From UBA8522 sp035528895 (GTDB taxonomy: Bacteria > Acidobacteriota > Aminicenantia > Aminicenantales > UBA8522), in contig DATKXS010000142.1 in assembly GCA_035528895.1 (NCBI GenBank), positions 1 through 38,479 on the forward strand: 38,479 bases of DNA, given 5' to 3'. Made by a program: the position numbers and the translations under genes. Below the pieces are notes generated by a model. It made no database searches and had not been told where the DNA came from. It worked only from the letters and a program-made list of their open reading frames with translations. Shown here piece after piece: positions 15,483 to 23,693 of this stretch. How positions within the stretch are numbered: position 1 is the stretch's first letter; each line of letters begins with the position of its first letter.

Positions 15483-16268
15483 ATGAAGCGACCGTCTCGT
15501 CTCGATTATATTTATTCCGTCGGACGCGTCCGGGCCTTGGAAAGGTTCCTCGTCCAGCGGGCGGTCTTTGAGGAGGCCGCGGAAATGCCCGAGCATGCCG
15601 CGGCGCTCAAGCTCATCTATGATGCCGGAAGGTATCCCGAGGCCCTGGTCAAGGTCCGGGATTCGGCCGAACTCGACGCCGTTTTGGACGGAGAAGAAGA
15701 GGCCTTGAAACGTGAAATGACCGAGTTGATACTGGAGAAGGACGTCCTCGACGTCTTTCTTTACGCCACCCAGCCGGAGCAGGCTCTGGCCGCGGCCGCG
15801 GGGAGCGGCTACCCGTTCTTCCGGGATCATGTCCGGCGCCGGATCGACCTCGGGAACATCAAGATCTTCGCCCGGGCGAGATATCAGGGTTTATCGGCGG
15901 AAAAGCTGCGGGCACGGCTTCTCGAAGGCGGGTTCATACAGAAAAGGGAATTCATCGACCGCTTCGCTCTCGCCTCCATAGAGTTGGGCGAGGTCCGGGG
16001 TTCGTCGCCCTACCGGGAGCTGTGGGAGAAAGGGCTCACGGCGCTCAGCGAACGGGAAACATTCGTCCCCCTGGAAAGGGGGATCGAAGATTTCCTGATG
16101 AATGATCTCCGCCGGGCTCGGTCCATCACCTTTGGTCCGGAGCCTGTCTTTGCCTACGGCCAGGCGAAAAGAAGAGAGCTCGCCCTCGTCCGCCTGCTCG
16201 GGGTCGGAAAGATGAACTCTGTTCCGGCGGAGCTTCTCAAAGAAAGGATCAGTGAGACCTATGTCTAG
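15483..16268 (+). CDS. V/A-type ATPase subunit C (d-type rotor adaptor)
   Basis: 261 aa, in the C position between E and F. Helical, with signatures of the V-type d/C family: YIYSVGRVRALERFLV near the N-terminus, IDLGNIKIFARARYQGLS (about 118-135) and EPVFAYGQAKRRELALVRLLGVGKMN near the C-terminus. It is shorter than the usual 320-350 aa, with one of the repeated three-helix lobes apparently reduced. It forms the socket between the central shaft and the K ring. The 3' end overlaps the F gene start. Confidence 0.88.
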   Translation: MKRPSRLDYIYSVGRVRALERFLVQRAVFEEAAEMPEHAAALKLIYDAGRYPEALVKVRDSAELDAVLDGEEEALKREMTELILEKDVLDVFLYATQPEQALAAAAGSGYPFFRDHVRRRIDLGNIKIFARARYQGLSAEKLRARLLEGGFIQKREFIDRFALASIELGEVRGSSPYRELWEKGLTALSERETFVPLERGIEDFLMNDLRRARSITFGPEPVFAYGQAKRRELALVRLLGVGKMNSVPAELLKERISETYV

Positions 16269-16602
16269 GTTCGACCGGATGGCCATCATCGGCGCCGCCG
16301 ATCTCGTCTTCGGCTTGCGGGCGATGGGTGTCCGGACCTTCTCGCCGCAGAACGCTGATGAGGCCAGGAGAATCCTGGCCGGGATCGTCAAGGAGGACTA
16401 TGCCCTGTGCCTCGTCCATCAGGACTGGCTGGATGTTCTGAAAGAGGAGAGGGAGGAGATCGGCCAACGGTTCTGTCCCGTGGTCTTGGGATTCTCCGAC
16501 TACCGGGCCTTGACCGACTTGGTCGAGAGGATGGTGCGGGAAATGGCCGTCAAGGCCACGGGTTCCGACTCTTTGGTCAGAGGAAAGGGAAACAATGAGT
16601 GA
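16261..16602 (+). CDS. V/A-type ATPase subunit F (central shaft)
   Basis: 113 aa, a small Rossmann-like subunit beginning MAIIGAADLVFGLRAMGV, the F-subunit signature, with a typical PVVLGFSDY stretch near the C-terminal helix. It binds subunit D in the rotor. The start is ambiguous: ATG 16261 (overlapping the C stop by 8 bases) or GTG 16252; both read the same domain. The 3' end overlaps atpA by 8 bases. Confidence 0.9.
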   Translation: MSRFDRMAIIGAADLVFGLRAMGVRTFSPQNADEARRILAGIVKEDYALCLVHQDWLDVLKEEREEIGQRFCPVVLGFSDYRALTDLVERMVREMAVKATGSDSLVRGKGNNE

Positions 16603-18361
16603 ACCAAGGATCATTCGCGTCGCCGGACCGCTCGTCGTCGCTTCGGGCTGCCTGGGGGCCAAGATGTACGATATGGTCAAGATCGGAGAGCTGGGACTGA
16701 TCGGTGAGATCATCGAGCTCAGAGGGGACCAGGCGTTCATCCAGGTCTATGAGGACACAACGGGCATCGGGCCCGGCGAGCGGGTCGTCCTGACCGGGAA
16801 GCCGCTGAGCGTCGAGCTCGGGCCCGGGCTCATCAGCTCCATCTACGACGGCATCCAGCGGCCCCTCGACGTCATCCGGATCAAGACGGGAGACTTTATC
16901 ACCCGGGGTATCGAGCTTCCCTCGCTGGACCGCCGGAAGAAGTGGGGGTTCGTCCCGGCGCGCAAGGCCGGCGAGACGGTCGCGGCCGGTGATTTTCTCG
17001 GCGAGGTCGAGGAAACGCCGATCGTCCGCCACCGCATAATGGTGCCGCCCGATGGCGCCGGGAAGCTCCTCGAGGTTCGCGCCGGCCGGCTTTCGATCGA
17101 GGAATGGGTCGCCCGCATCAAGACGAAGGATGGAGTCAGAGAGGTCCGGATGTACCAGACGTGGTCGATCCGGAAGCAGCGTGAGGTCAGCCGACGGCTG
17201 ATACCGGACGAGCCCCTGATCACAGGACAGCGCGTCCTCGATACGCTCTTCCCCCTGGCCAAGGGCGGGACGGCCTGCGTTCCCGGACCGTTCGGGAGCG
17301 GCAAAACCGTCGTCCAGCATCAGCTGTCCAGATGGTCGGACGCTCAGATCATCGTCTTTGTCGCCTGCGGCGAGCGCGGGAACGAAGTGGCCGACCTCCT
17401 GCTCAGCTTCCCCGAGCTCAAGGACCCGCGGAGCGGGCGTCCGCTCCTCGAGCGCACGGTGATCATCGCCAACACATCGAACATGCCGGTGGCCGCCCGC
17501 GAGGCCTCGATCTATACCGGCATGACGATCGCCGAGTATTTCCGTGATATGGGGTACTCGGTCGCCTTGATGGCCGATTCCTCGAGCCGCTGGGCCGAAG
17601 CCTTGCGCGAGATCTCGGGCCGGATGGAAGAGATGCCGGGAGACGAGGGCTACCCCGCCTATCTCGCCAGCCGGATCGCCGAGTTCTACGAGCGTGCCGG
17701 TAAGGTGGTTTGCCTGAGTTCCGAGGAGCGGCTGGGCGCCCTGAGCGTCATCGGCGCCGTCTCGCCGCCCGGCGGCGACCTCTCCGATCCCGTCGTCCAG
17801 GCCACTCTCAAAGTGGTCAAAGTGTTTTGGGCCCTGGATGATCGCCTGGCCAACATGCGGCACTTTCCGGCCATCAACTGGCTCCAGAGCTACTCGCTTT
17901 ATAGCGAGAACATCAAGGATTTCCTGGCGGTCCATGTGGCCGAGGATTTCACGGCCTTGCGCCAGGAGACCATGCAGATCCTCGAAGAGGAGGCCGAGCT
18001 CCAGGAAATCGCCCGCCTGGTCGGAGTCGAATCCCTGTCGCTCAAGGAGCGGCTGACCCTGGAATCGGCCCGCTCGATCCGCGAGGACTTTCTCCATCAA
18101 AACGCCTACCATCCGCAGGATACCTACACTTCTTTGAGAAAACAGTACCTGATGGTGCGGGCCATTCTCCATTTCCATCACCGGGGGCTTAAGGCCCTGG
18201 AGGACGGCCGCAGCCTGGAAAGCATCCTGGCGCTCCGGGTGAGGGAGCGAATCGCCCAGCTCAAATACTCCCCGGAAGAAGAGTCGGCAGGCTTGGAGGT
18301 CTACCTGGAAATCGATCGGGCCTTTCAAGAGATCGGGGATGTCACGGTCGTCAGGGACTGA
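16595..18361 (+). CDS. atpA: V/A-type ATP synthase catalytic subunit A
   Basis: The catalytic nucleotide-binding subunit, 588 aa, the usual length. An N-terminal barrel (1-70) is followed by the bulge region unique to A-type subunits (about 110-190). The Walker A is GPFGSGKT at 231-238, with the catalytic-site GERGNE at 259-264 (Glu260). Further hallmarks are MADSSSRWAEALREISGRMEEMPGDEGYPAYL and the C-terminal helical domain. It is coupled to F by an 8-base overlap and followed 9 bases later by the B gene. Confidence 0.97.
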   Translation: MSEPRIIRVAGPLVVASGCLGAKMYDMVKIGELGLIGEIIELRGDQAFIQVYEDTTGIGPGERVVLTGKPLSVELGPGLISSIYDGIQRPLDVIRIKTGDFITRGIELPSLDRRKKWGFVPARKAGETVAAGDFLGEVEETPIVRHRIMVPPDGAGKLLEVRAGRLSIEEWVARIKTKDGVREVRMYQTWSIRKQREVSRRLIPDEPLITGQRVLDTLFPLAKGGTACVPGPFGSGKTVVQHQLSRWSDAQIIVFVACGERGNEVADLLLSFPELKDPRSGRPLLERTVIIANTSNMPVAAREASIYTGMTIAEYFRDMGYSVALMADSSSRWAEALREISGRMEEMPGDEGYPAYLASRIAEFYERAGKVVCLSSEERLGALSVIGAVSPPGGDLSDPVVQATLKVVKVFWALDDRLANMRHFPAINWLQSYSLYSENIKDFLAVHVAEDFTALRQETMQILEEEAELQEIARLVGVESLSLKERLTLESARSIREDFLHQNAYHPQDTYTSLRKQYLMVRAILHFHHRGLKALEDGRSLESILALRVRERIAQLKYSPEEESAGLEVYLEIDRAFQEIGDVTVVRD

Positions 18362-18370
18362 AAGACGGAC

Positions 18371-19735
18371 ATGTACAAAGAATATCTGACCGTATCCAAT
18401 ATCGTCGGGCCGCTCGTCGTCGTCCAGAAGGTCGAGGACGTCAAGTACGGAGAGCTGGTGGAGATCGAGACCGGCCAGGGACTTCTCCGCCGCGGCACGG
18501 TCCTCGATGTCTCCACGGAGCGGGCGATCGTCCAGGTATTCGAAGGGACGATGGGCCTGGACGTGGACCGGTCGCGGGTGCGCTTCCTCGGGCGGTCCCA
18601 GAGGCTCGGCGTTTCCGAAGAAATCATCGGTCGTATTTTCGACGGCTCAGGACGCCCCAAGGATGGCGGGCCCCAAATCATCGCCGAGAAGGAGCTCGAT
18701 ATCCAGGGGAGCCCGATCAACCCCGACGCTCGTGACTATCCCTCCGAGTTCATCGAAACCGGCCTGTCCTCGATCGACGGTATGAACCCGATCGTCCGGG
18801 GACAGAAGCTGCCGCTTTTCTCCGGGAGCGGACTACCGCACGCCCGGATCGCCGCCCAGATCGCCCGGCAGGCCAAGGTGCTGGGAAAAGAGGAGAAGTT
18901 CGCCGTCGTTTTCGGCGCCATGGGCATCACCTTCGAGGAAGCCAACTTTTTCATCGAGGACTTCCGCAACACGGGGGCGCTGGAGCGGGCCGTGCTCTTC
19001 CTCAACCTGGCCAACGAGCCGCCGATCGAACGGCTGGCGACGCCACGCTTGGCGCTGACCTGCGCCGAGTACCTGGCCTTCGGGCTCGACATGCACGTGC
19101 TCGTCATCCTGACGGACATGACGTTCTATGCCGAGGCGTTGCGGGAGATCAGCGCCGCGCGCAAGGAGATCCCGGGCCGGCGCGGCTATCCGGGGTATCT
19201 CTACACGGATCTCGCCTCGATGTATGAGCGGGCCGGACGGATCAAGGGAAAGATGGGGTCAATCACCCTCATTCCCATTCTGACCATGCCCGAGGACGAC
19301 AAGACCCATCCCATCCCCGACCTCACCGGGTACATCACCGAGGGACAGGTCATGCTCAGCCGGGAGATCCATCGCCAAGGCATCTACCCGCCGATCGACG
19401 TCCTCCCCAGTCTTTCCCGGCTCAAGGACAAAGGCATCGGCGCCGGGAAGACGCGCGAGGATCATGCCGATGTCCTGAACCAGCTCTTTGCCTGCTACGC
19501 CCGCGGCAAGGAAGCCCGCGAGCTGGCCCTCATCCTGGGGGAAGCTTCGCTGAGCGACCTGGACAAGCTGTTTCTGGGTTTTGCCGACGCCTTCGAGAAC
19601 GACTACGTGCGCCAGCCGGAATTCGCCGGCCGGAGTATCCTCGAGACGCTCGAGCTGGGGTGGAAGCTGTTGCGCCTCATCCCGCGGGCGGAACTCAAAC
19701 GCATCCGGCCCGAATATCTGAACAAATACTATTGA
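18371..19735 (+). CDS. atpB: V/A-type ATP synthase regulatory subunit B
   Basis: The non-catalytic subunit alternating with A in the head, 454 aa. It has no canonical Walker A: the equivalent site reads LPLFSGSGLPHARIAAQIARQ, as in all B subunits. Other family blocks include GAMGITFEEANFFIEDF, LANEPPIERLATPRLAL and VILTDMTFYAEALREISAARKEIPGRRGYPGYLYTDLASMYERAG. No frameshift or missing region is visible. Confidence 0.97.
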   Translation: MYKEYLTVSNIVGPLVVVQKVEDVKYGELVEIETGQGLLRRGTVLDVSTERAIVQVFEGTMGLDVDRSRVRFLGRSQRLGVSEEIIGRIFDGSGRPKDGGPQIIAEKELDIQGSPINPDARDYPSEFIETGLSSIDGMNPIVRGQKLPLFSGSGLPHARIAAQIARQAKVLGKEEKFAVVFGAMGITFEEANFFIEDFRNTGALERAVLFLNLANEPPIERLATPRLALTCAEYLAFGLDMHVLVILTDMTFYAEALREISAARKEIPGRRGYPGYLYTDLASMYERAGRIKGKMGSITLIPILTMPEDDKTHPIPDLTGYITEGQVMLSREIHRQGIYPPIDVLPSLSRLKDKGIGAGKTREDHADVLNQLFACYARGKEARELALILGEASLSDLDKLFLGFADAFENDYVRQPEFAGRSILETLELGWKLLRLIPRAELKRIRPEYLNKYY

Positions 19736-19750
19736 TCTTATGATGAAACG

Positions 19751-20362
19751 ATGAGGCTCAACGTCAATCCCAACCGGATGGAGCTGCTGCGGCTGCGGCG
19801 CCGTCTCGGCCTGGCCGAGCGCGGCCACAAGCTGCTCAAGGACAAGCTGGAAGAGCTGATGCGGCAGTTCCTGGAGAACATCCGGCGGCTCTCCGAACTC
19901 CAGCGCCGTGTCAGCCGGATGCTGAACAAAGTCTTCCTGTCCTTTGCGCTGGCCCGGAGCGGCGGTTCACTTGCCGGGCTCGAGCAGATGATCCCGGAGG
20001 GGGGACTCGTCCTCGAAGCGCAGCGGAGGCGGGTCCTCAACCTGGCCATCCCGGATTTCAAGGTCCAGGCGCTCGAGGTCGCCGAGGTCGACCTCCTGAA
20101 CACCGAGTCCGAGCTCGATATCGGGATCAAGAAAATGCGTGAGGTGCTGCCCGAACTTCTGGAAATGGCCAGTCTCTGGAAGGCCGCCGAGCTCCTCTCG
20201 GCTGATATCGAAATCACCCGCCGCCGCGTCAACGCCCTGGAATACATCCTTATCCCCAACCTCAAGGAGACGGTCGCCTACATCTCCTCTCGCCTGGACG
20301 AGATAGAACGGTCCTACCAGGTTCAATTGATGAGGGTCAAAGAGATTTTACCGACGCACTGA
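19751..20362 (+). CDS. atpD: V/A-type ATPase subunit D (central shaft), last gene of operon
   Basis: 203 aa, the long helical-hairpin rotor subunit. The N-terminus VNPNRMELLRLRRRLGLAERGHKLLKDKLEELM and the C-terminus RRRVNALEYILIPNLKETVAYISSRLDEIER are the two conserved ends of the coiled coil. It completes the order H-I-K-E-C-F-A-B-D, the usual archaeal-type arrangement, so all core subunits are accounted for. The Shine-Dalgarno is weak, and translation may couple to the B stop 15 bases upstream. No strong terminator follows. Confidence 0.94.
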   Translation: MRLNVNPNRMELLRLRRRLGLAERGHKLLKDKLEELMRQFLENIRRLSELQRRVSRMLNKVFLSFALARSGGSLAGLEQMIPEGGLVLEAQRRRVLNLAIPDFKVQALEVAEVDLLNTESELDIGIKKMREVLPELLEMASLWKAAELLSADIEITRRRVNALEYILIPNLKETVAYISSRLDEIERSYQVQLMRVKEILPTH

Positions 20363-21057
20363 GCGGCCGTCACTTGATGGTGCCGAGGCTCCTGAGCTGC
20401 TCCAAAGTTTCGGGGGAGGCTTTCTCCTTGGCCCAGGTCTTCTTTATTCCGCGTTTCACGCCAACGAGACCAGCCGATCAGCGGATTTTCCGAGCGCCCT
20501 ATTTTGCTCCTTGAAGAGGGGGAGGAAGGGAATCGGGGGATCTGAGTCAAATTTTTTTAAAATTTTTTTTCGTCCGGATTTTGGAGTCGGCGGCGCAGGC
20601 GATAGACCAAAAATACAGCTCTTTCGATCCTTGTCTCCGCGGGTTATTCGGTTCATGCATCTCTTGGAATTTTATTTCATCCGGTCGTTCTCATAAAGCG
20701 CCGACTCATTCCTAATTAGTTCTCTTGCAGTCACTTGGGAATGAACATTTCGTTTTCTTTCGGTCTGAACGAGAATCCCGCCGATGGGAACGGGAAGGCG
20801 GCTGCCGCTGAATTTTATGGCACAAAAGTTGCAGCAGCGATTTGACAATCAAACACCACAATTTGTTGAGTCACCTTTCAAGGACACCCAAAAAAAAGGG
20901 GGCCGAGTATTGACAATTGAGAAAATTTGCCTATATTTAATAATGAAACAAGAAAATTTGAAAAAAGAGAAAAAAAAAGGAAAAAACATATAAGGCTTCA
21001 GATGATCACTCCTCCGAAAAAATCCATCAGCTTACGGCAAAGCTAAACAACCCTCCA
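20363..21057. other. 695-base intergenic region, AT-richer than its surroundings
   Basis: No convincing gene. The first about 200 bases are GC-rich and contain, on the minus strand ending at 20374, a 29-codon frame from a GTG (start MKRGIKKTWAKEKASPETLE) that looks protein-like but has no ribosome site; it may be a gene relic. From about 20550 the DNA turns AT-rich with A-runs. A 7-base inverted repeat, TCATTCC (20706-20712) and GGAATGA (20738-20744), has a 25-base loop. The strong promoter at 20910-20937 lies near the right end. No riboswitch fold is evident by eye. Confidence 0.6.
20910..20937 (+). promoter_or_regulatory. Sigma70-type promoter of the ATP-grasp/KamA operon
   Basis: A perfect -35 TTGACA (20910-20915), 16-base AT-rich spacer and -10 TATATT (20932-20937). 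Predicted start near 20944, giving a leader of about 115 bases rich in A-runs before the ATG at 21058. No other promoter-like pair this strong lies in the spacer, and the next four genes are tightly linked, so this probably drives the whole cluster to 24794. Confidence 0.65.
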
Positions 21058-22188
21058 ATGAAAATTGCTTTCCTCTACAGTTCCAAGGATGGTATGGCTG
21101 CGTCTCAACAGGCCAGCCGCTACGAAGAGGTCCGCGGAGGGGACGACCCCCCACTTGATCTTCTTGCCGAGTGCGACTCAGACGAGACCATTGCGGCGAT
21201 CGGCCGGGCGCTCGGCAAGAAACATGATGTTTTCCCGATCGAAGCCGATGAGGAGGCCTATATCCGGATCAAAAAGCTGAGGCCCGACCTCGTCTTCAAC
21301 GTCGCCGAAGGCCTCCTCGGTCCGAACCGGGAATCGCATATCCCCTCGATCTGCGAAATGCTGGGGATTCCCTACACGGGCTCCGACCCGCTGACCCTCG
21401 GCATCTGCCTCGACAAATCGCGGGCCAAGGAGATCCTCGCCTATCACAAGGTTCCCACGCCCGCTTTCTGGGTCGTGGAGAACGGTTCGGGAATCAGCCT
21501 GCGGGTCAAGCTTCCGGCGATCGTCAAGCCCCTCCATGAAGGCTCGAGCAAGGGGATCAAGGACAATTCGGTGGTGAGGAGCCGCCCGGAGCTCAAGGCG
21601 CGGGTGCGCGAGGTCCACTCGTTATACAAAGAGCCGGTCATCGTTGAACATTTCCTGACCGGGCGCGAGTTCACGGTCGGAGTGCTGGGCAATCCGCCCA
21701 ACGTCGAAATCCTGCCGATCGTCGAGATCGACCATTCACAGCTGCCGCCGGGGGCGAATCCGGTGTATTCCTATGAAGCCAAGTGGATCTGGGACCAGCC
21801 GGACAAACCTCTGGAGATCTTCCGCTGCCCCGCCGAGCTCGATATCGATCTCAAGAATCGGATCGAAGACGTCGTCAGGAAAACCATTCATCTCCTGCGC
21901 GTCCGGGACTGGTGCCGGATCGATATCCGGCTGGACGAGCGGGGCGAACCGAATATCCTGGAGATCAATCCCCTGCCGGGGATTTTGCCCAACCCGGAAG
22001 AGAACTCCTGTCTTCCTAAGGCCGCCCGGACGGCCGGCTATTCTTATGCGGCGCTGATTCATCGCGTGGTCGATGAAGCGGCAGCCCGGTGTGGAATCAA
22101 GGACCATGGAAAAAGAAAACAAATTGGTCGGGATCGCTTACAGTCATTTCAATCCTGCCCTCAACACTTCGAGCGACGGGCAATCTGA
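21058..22188 (+). CDS. ATP-grasp ligase A, D-Ala-D-Ala ligase-like
   Basis: 376 aa, ATP-grasp fold of the Ddl type. The N-terminal substrate domain (1-115) holds the DLVFNVAEGLLGPNRESHIPSICE block equivalent to the Ddl N-terminus. The ATP-grasp core has the lysine loop KPLHEGSSKGI (157-167), VEHFLTGREFTVGVLG (196-211) and the metal-binding EINPLPG (302-308). It forms an amide or peptide bond from a carboxylate and an amine through an acyl phosphate. It differs from true Ddl in context (a partner ATP-grasp, a GNAT and an aminomutase) and by a 35-residue tail overlapping the next gene. The start has no clear Shine-Dalgarno. Peptide or conjugate synthesis is inferred; a housekeeping Ddl role is possible but less likely. 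Confidence 0.85.
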   Translation: MKIAFLYSSKDGMAASQQASRYEEVRGGDDPPLDLLAECDSDETIAAIGRALGKKHDVFPIEADEEAYIRIKKLRPDLVFNVAEGLLGPNRESHIPSICEMLGIPYTGSDPLTLGICLDKSRAKEILAYHKVPTPAFWVVENGSGISLRVKLPAIVKPLHEGSSKGIKDNSVVRSRPELKARVREVHSLYKEPVIVEHFLTGREFTVGVLGNPPNVEILPIVEIDHSQLPPGANPVYSYEAKWIWDQPDKPLEIFRCPAELDIDLKNRIEDVVRKTIHLLRVRDWCRIDIRLDERGEPNILEINPLPGILPNPEENSCLPKAARTAGYSYAALIHRVVDEAAARCGIKDHGKRKQIGRDRLQSFQSCPQHFERRAI

Positions 22189-23218
22189 AGCCACCGTCGC
22201 CGAAGTGGCCGATTCCGTTTACGCGGCCATTTCCGATGACGGGTACAATGCCACGATCCTTCCGTTGCGGGAAAGCCTGATGAGCCTGGTGCGCCGTATC
22301 AAGGAGCTCAAGGTCGATGTCCTCATCAACCTGTGCGAGGAATTTCGCAGCCGGCCCCAGCTCGAGTCCAACGTCGCCGCCATGTTCGAAGCCTTCGGCA
22401 TTCCCTTCACCGGCTGTCCGTCCAAGGCCCTGGCCATCTGCCAGGACAAGTTCAAGGCCAAGGCCATTCTCAATGCCTTCGGGCTGCCGACGGCCAAGGG
22501 TCGTCTGGTGACCTCAGCCGACCAGAAGATCGACGTGCCTTTTCCGGCCATCGTCAAGCCCAACCAGGAAGACGCCAGCCTCGGTATCTACCAGGACTCG
22601 GTGGTTTACGATCAGGCATCGCTCCAGGAAAGGGTGAGCAAGATCATCGGCGTCTACAAGCAGGCCGCCCTGGTCGAGGAATTCATCCAGGGCCGGGAGT
22701 TCAACGTGGCCGTGCTCGAAACCGATCGGCTTCAGGCCCTCCCGGTTTCCGAAATCGATTTCTCGGCGATGCCGGAATCGGCCCCGCACATTTGCAGCTA
22801 TGAGGCCAAGTGGTTCGAGGACCACGTGCTCTATACGACGACGCCGGCCGTCTGTCCCGCTCCGGTCGACGACTCGCTTCGTGATAAGCTCCACCAGTAT
22901 GCCCTGGCCGCCTTCCAGGCGATGGGCTGTCGTGATTACGCGCGGGTCGATTTCCGCATGGGCAACGACGGCCGAGTGGCCATCCTTGAGGTCAACCCCA
23001 ATCCCGACGCCAGTCTGGACGCCGGCTATTGCCGGGCGTTGGGCGCGGCGGGCATTGAATACGCTCGATTTTGGAGCCTGATGATCGAGAACGCGCTCCG
23101 TCGCAAGGAAGAGCCGTGGTTCAGCTCGGACGATGTCCGCATCGAGTATCCGGTCTTCTGGCAACAACTCCTGGAGAACGCGATGCGCAAGAAAGGACGG
23201 CGATGGTCCGGCCAATGA
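22106..23218 (+). CDS. ATP-grasp ligase B, D-Ala-D-Ala ligase-like
   Basis: 370 aa, a second Ddl-type ATP-grasp protein, clearly paralogous to the gene before it. Blocks: DVLINLCEEFRSRPQLESNVA (N-terminal domain), KPNQEDASLGI (151-161), EEFIQGREFNVAVLE (191-205), CSYEAKWF (230-237) and EVNPNPDAS (295-303). The Gly-Ser-Ser of the lysine loop is Asp-Ala-Ser here and the usual PG after the metal Asn is PNPD, so the substrate probably differs from the first ligase. The start at 22106 follows AAGG and lies 83 bases inside the first ligase gene, implying coupled translation. It may add a second unit to the same product. Confidence 0.85.
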   Translation: MEKENKLVGIAYSHFNPALNTSSDGQSEATVAEVADSVYAAISDDGYNATILPLRESLMSLVRRIKELKVDVLINLCEEFRSRPQLESNVAAMFEAFGIPFTGCPSKALAICQDKFKAKAILNAFGLPTAKGRLVTSADQKIDVPFPAIVKPNQEDASLGIYQDSVVYDQASLQERVSKIIGVYKQAALVEEFIQGREFNVAVLETDRLQALPVSEIDFSAMPESAPHICSYEAKWFEDHVLYTTTPAVCPAPVDDSLRDKLHQYALAAFQAMGCRDYARVDFRMGNDGRVAILEVNPNPDASLDAGYCRALGAAGIEYARFWSLMIENALRRKEEPWFSSDDVRIEYPVFWQQLLENAMRKKGRRWSGQ

Positions 23219-23676
23219 AGCCGGAGGACAGGGAGATCGTTCTCGATATCATCCGGGGCACCAAGATGTTCACTCCCGCCGAGATTTCCGTAGCCCGCGA
23301 GCTTGTTGACATCTATCTTGACCAGCCGGAGCAGAGAGACTATTCCTTGGCCGTCGTCGAGAACGGGCCTGGTGCTGTCGTCGGCTACATAGCCTGCGGG
23401 CCGACCCCCCTCACCGACGGGACCTACGACCTCTACTGGATGGCCGTGGCGCCCGACCAGCAGGGTTTCGGCTTCGGCAAAGAGCTCGTGAACTGGCTGG
23501 AAAAAAAGGTCGCCGAGGAGGGGGGACGGATGGTTCTCATCGAGACCTCCTCCCAGCCCAAGTATGAGCCAACGCGCCGGTTCTATGCCGGCCTCGGATA
23601 TCAGGAGATTTCGCGCATCCCCGATTTCTACAGACGCGGAGATGACCGGATCACCTACATCAAACACATCGCCTGA
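23203..23676 (+). CDS. GNAT-family N-acetyltransferase
   Basis: 157 aa from ATG 23203 (AAAGGA 5 bases upstream); the start overlaps ligase B by 16 bases. Single GNAT domain: beta strand LYWMAVAPDQQGFGFGKELVNWLE with the acetyl-CoA-binding QGFGFG at 87-92, followed by TRRFYAGLGYQEISRIPDFY. Next to a lysine 2,3-aminomutase, the obvious candidate substrate is the epsilon-amino group of beta-lysine, as in the known AblA-AblB route to N-epsilon-acetyl-beta-lysine. It is much shorter than AblB (about 270 aa), so it is a different acetyltransferase, and acetylation of the ligase product is equally possible. Confidence 0.87.
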   Translation: MVRPMKPEDREIVLDIIRGTKMFTPAEISVARELVDIYLDQPEQRDYSLAVVENGPGAVVGYIACGPTPLTDGTYDLYWMAVAPDQQGFGFGKELVNWLEKKVAEEGGRMVLIETSSQPKYEPTRRFYAGLGYQEISRIPDFYRRGDDRITYIKHIA

Positions 23677-23693
23677 AGGAGTCGACGCAAAAA

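Noticed and set aside
16577..18328. Minus-strand open frame of 583 codons opposite atpA.
   Set aside because: A shadow of the V-ATPase A gene; composition and lack of motifs are not protein-like.
20784..20993. 69-codon plus-strand frame across the promoter of the ATP-grasp cluster.
   Set aside because: It runs through the promoter and A-runs, has no Shine-Dalgarno and no protein-like pattern.
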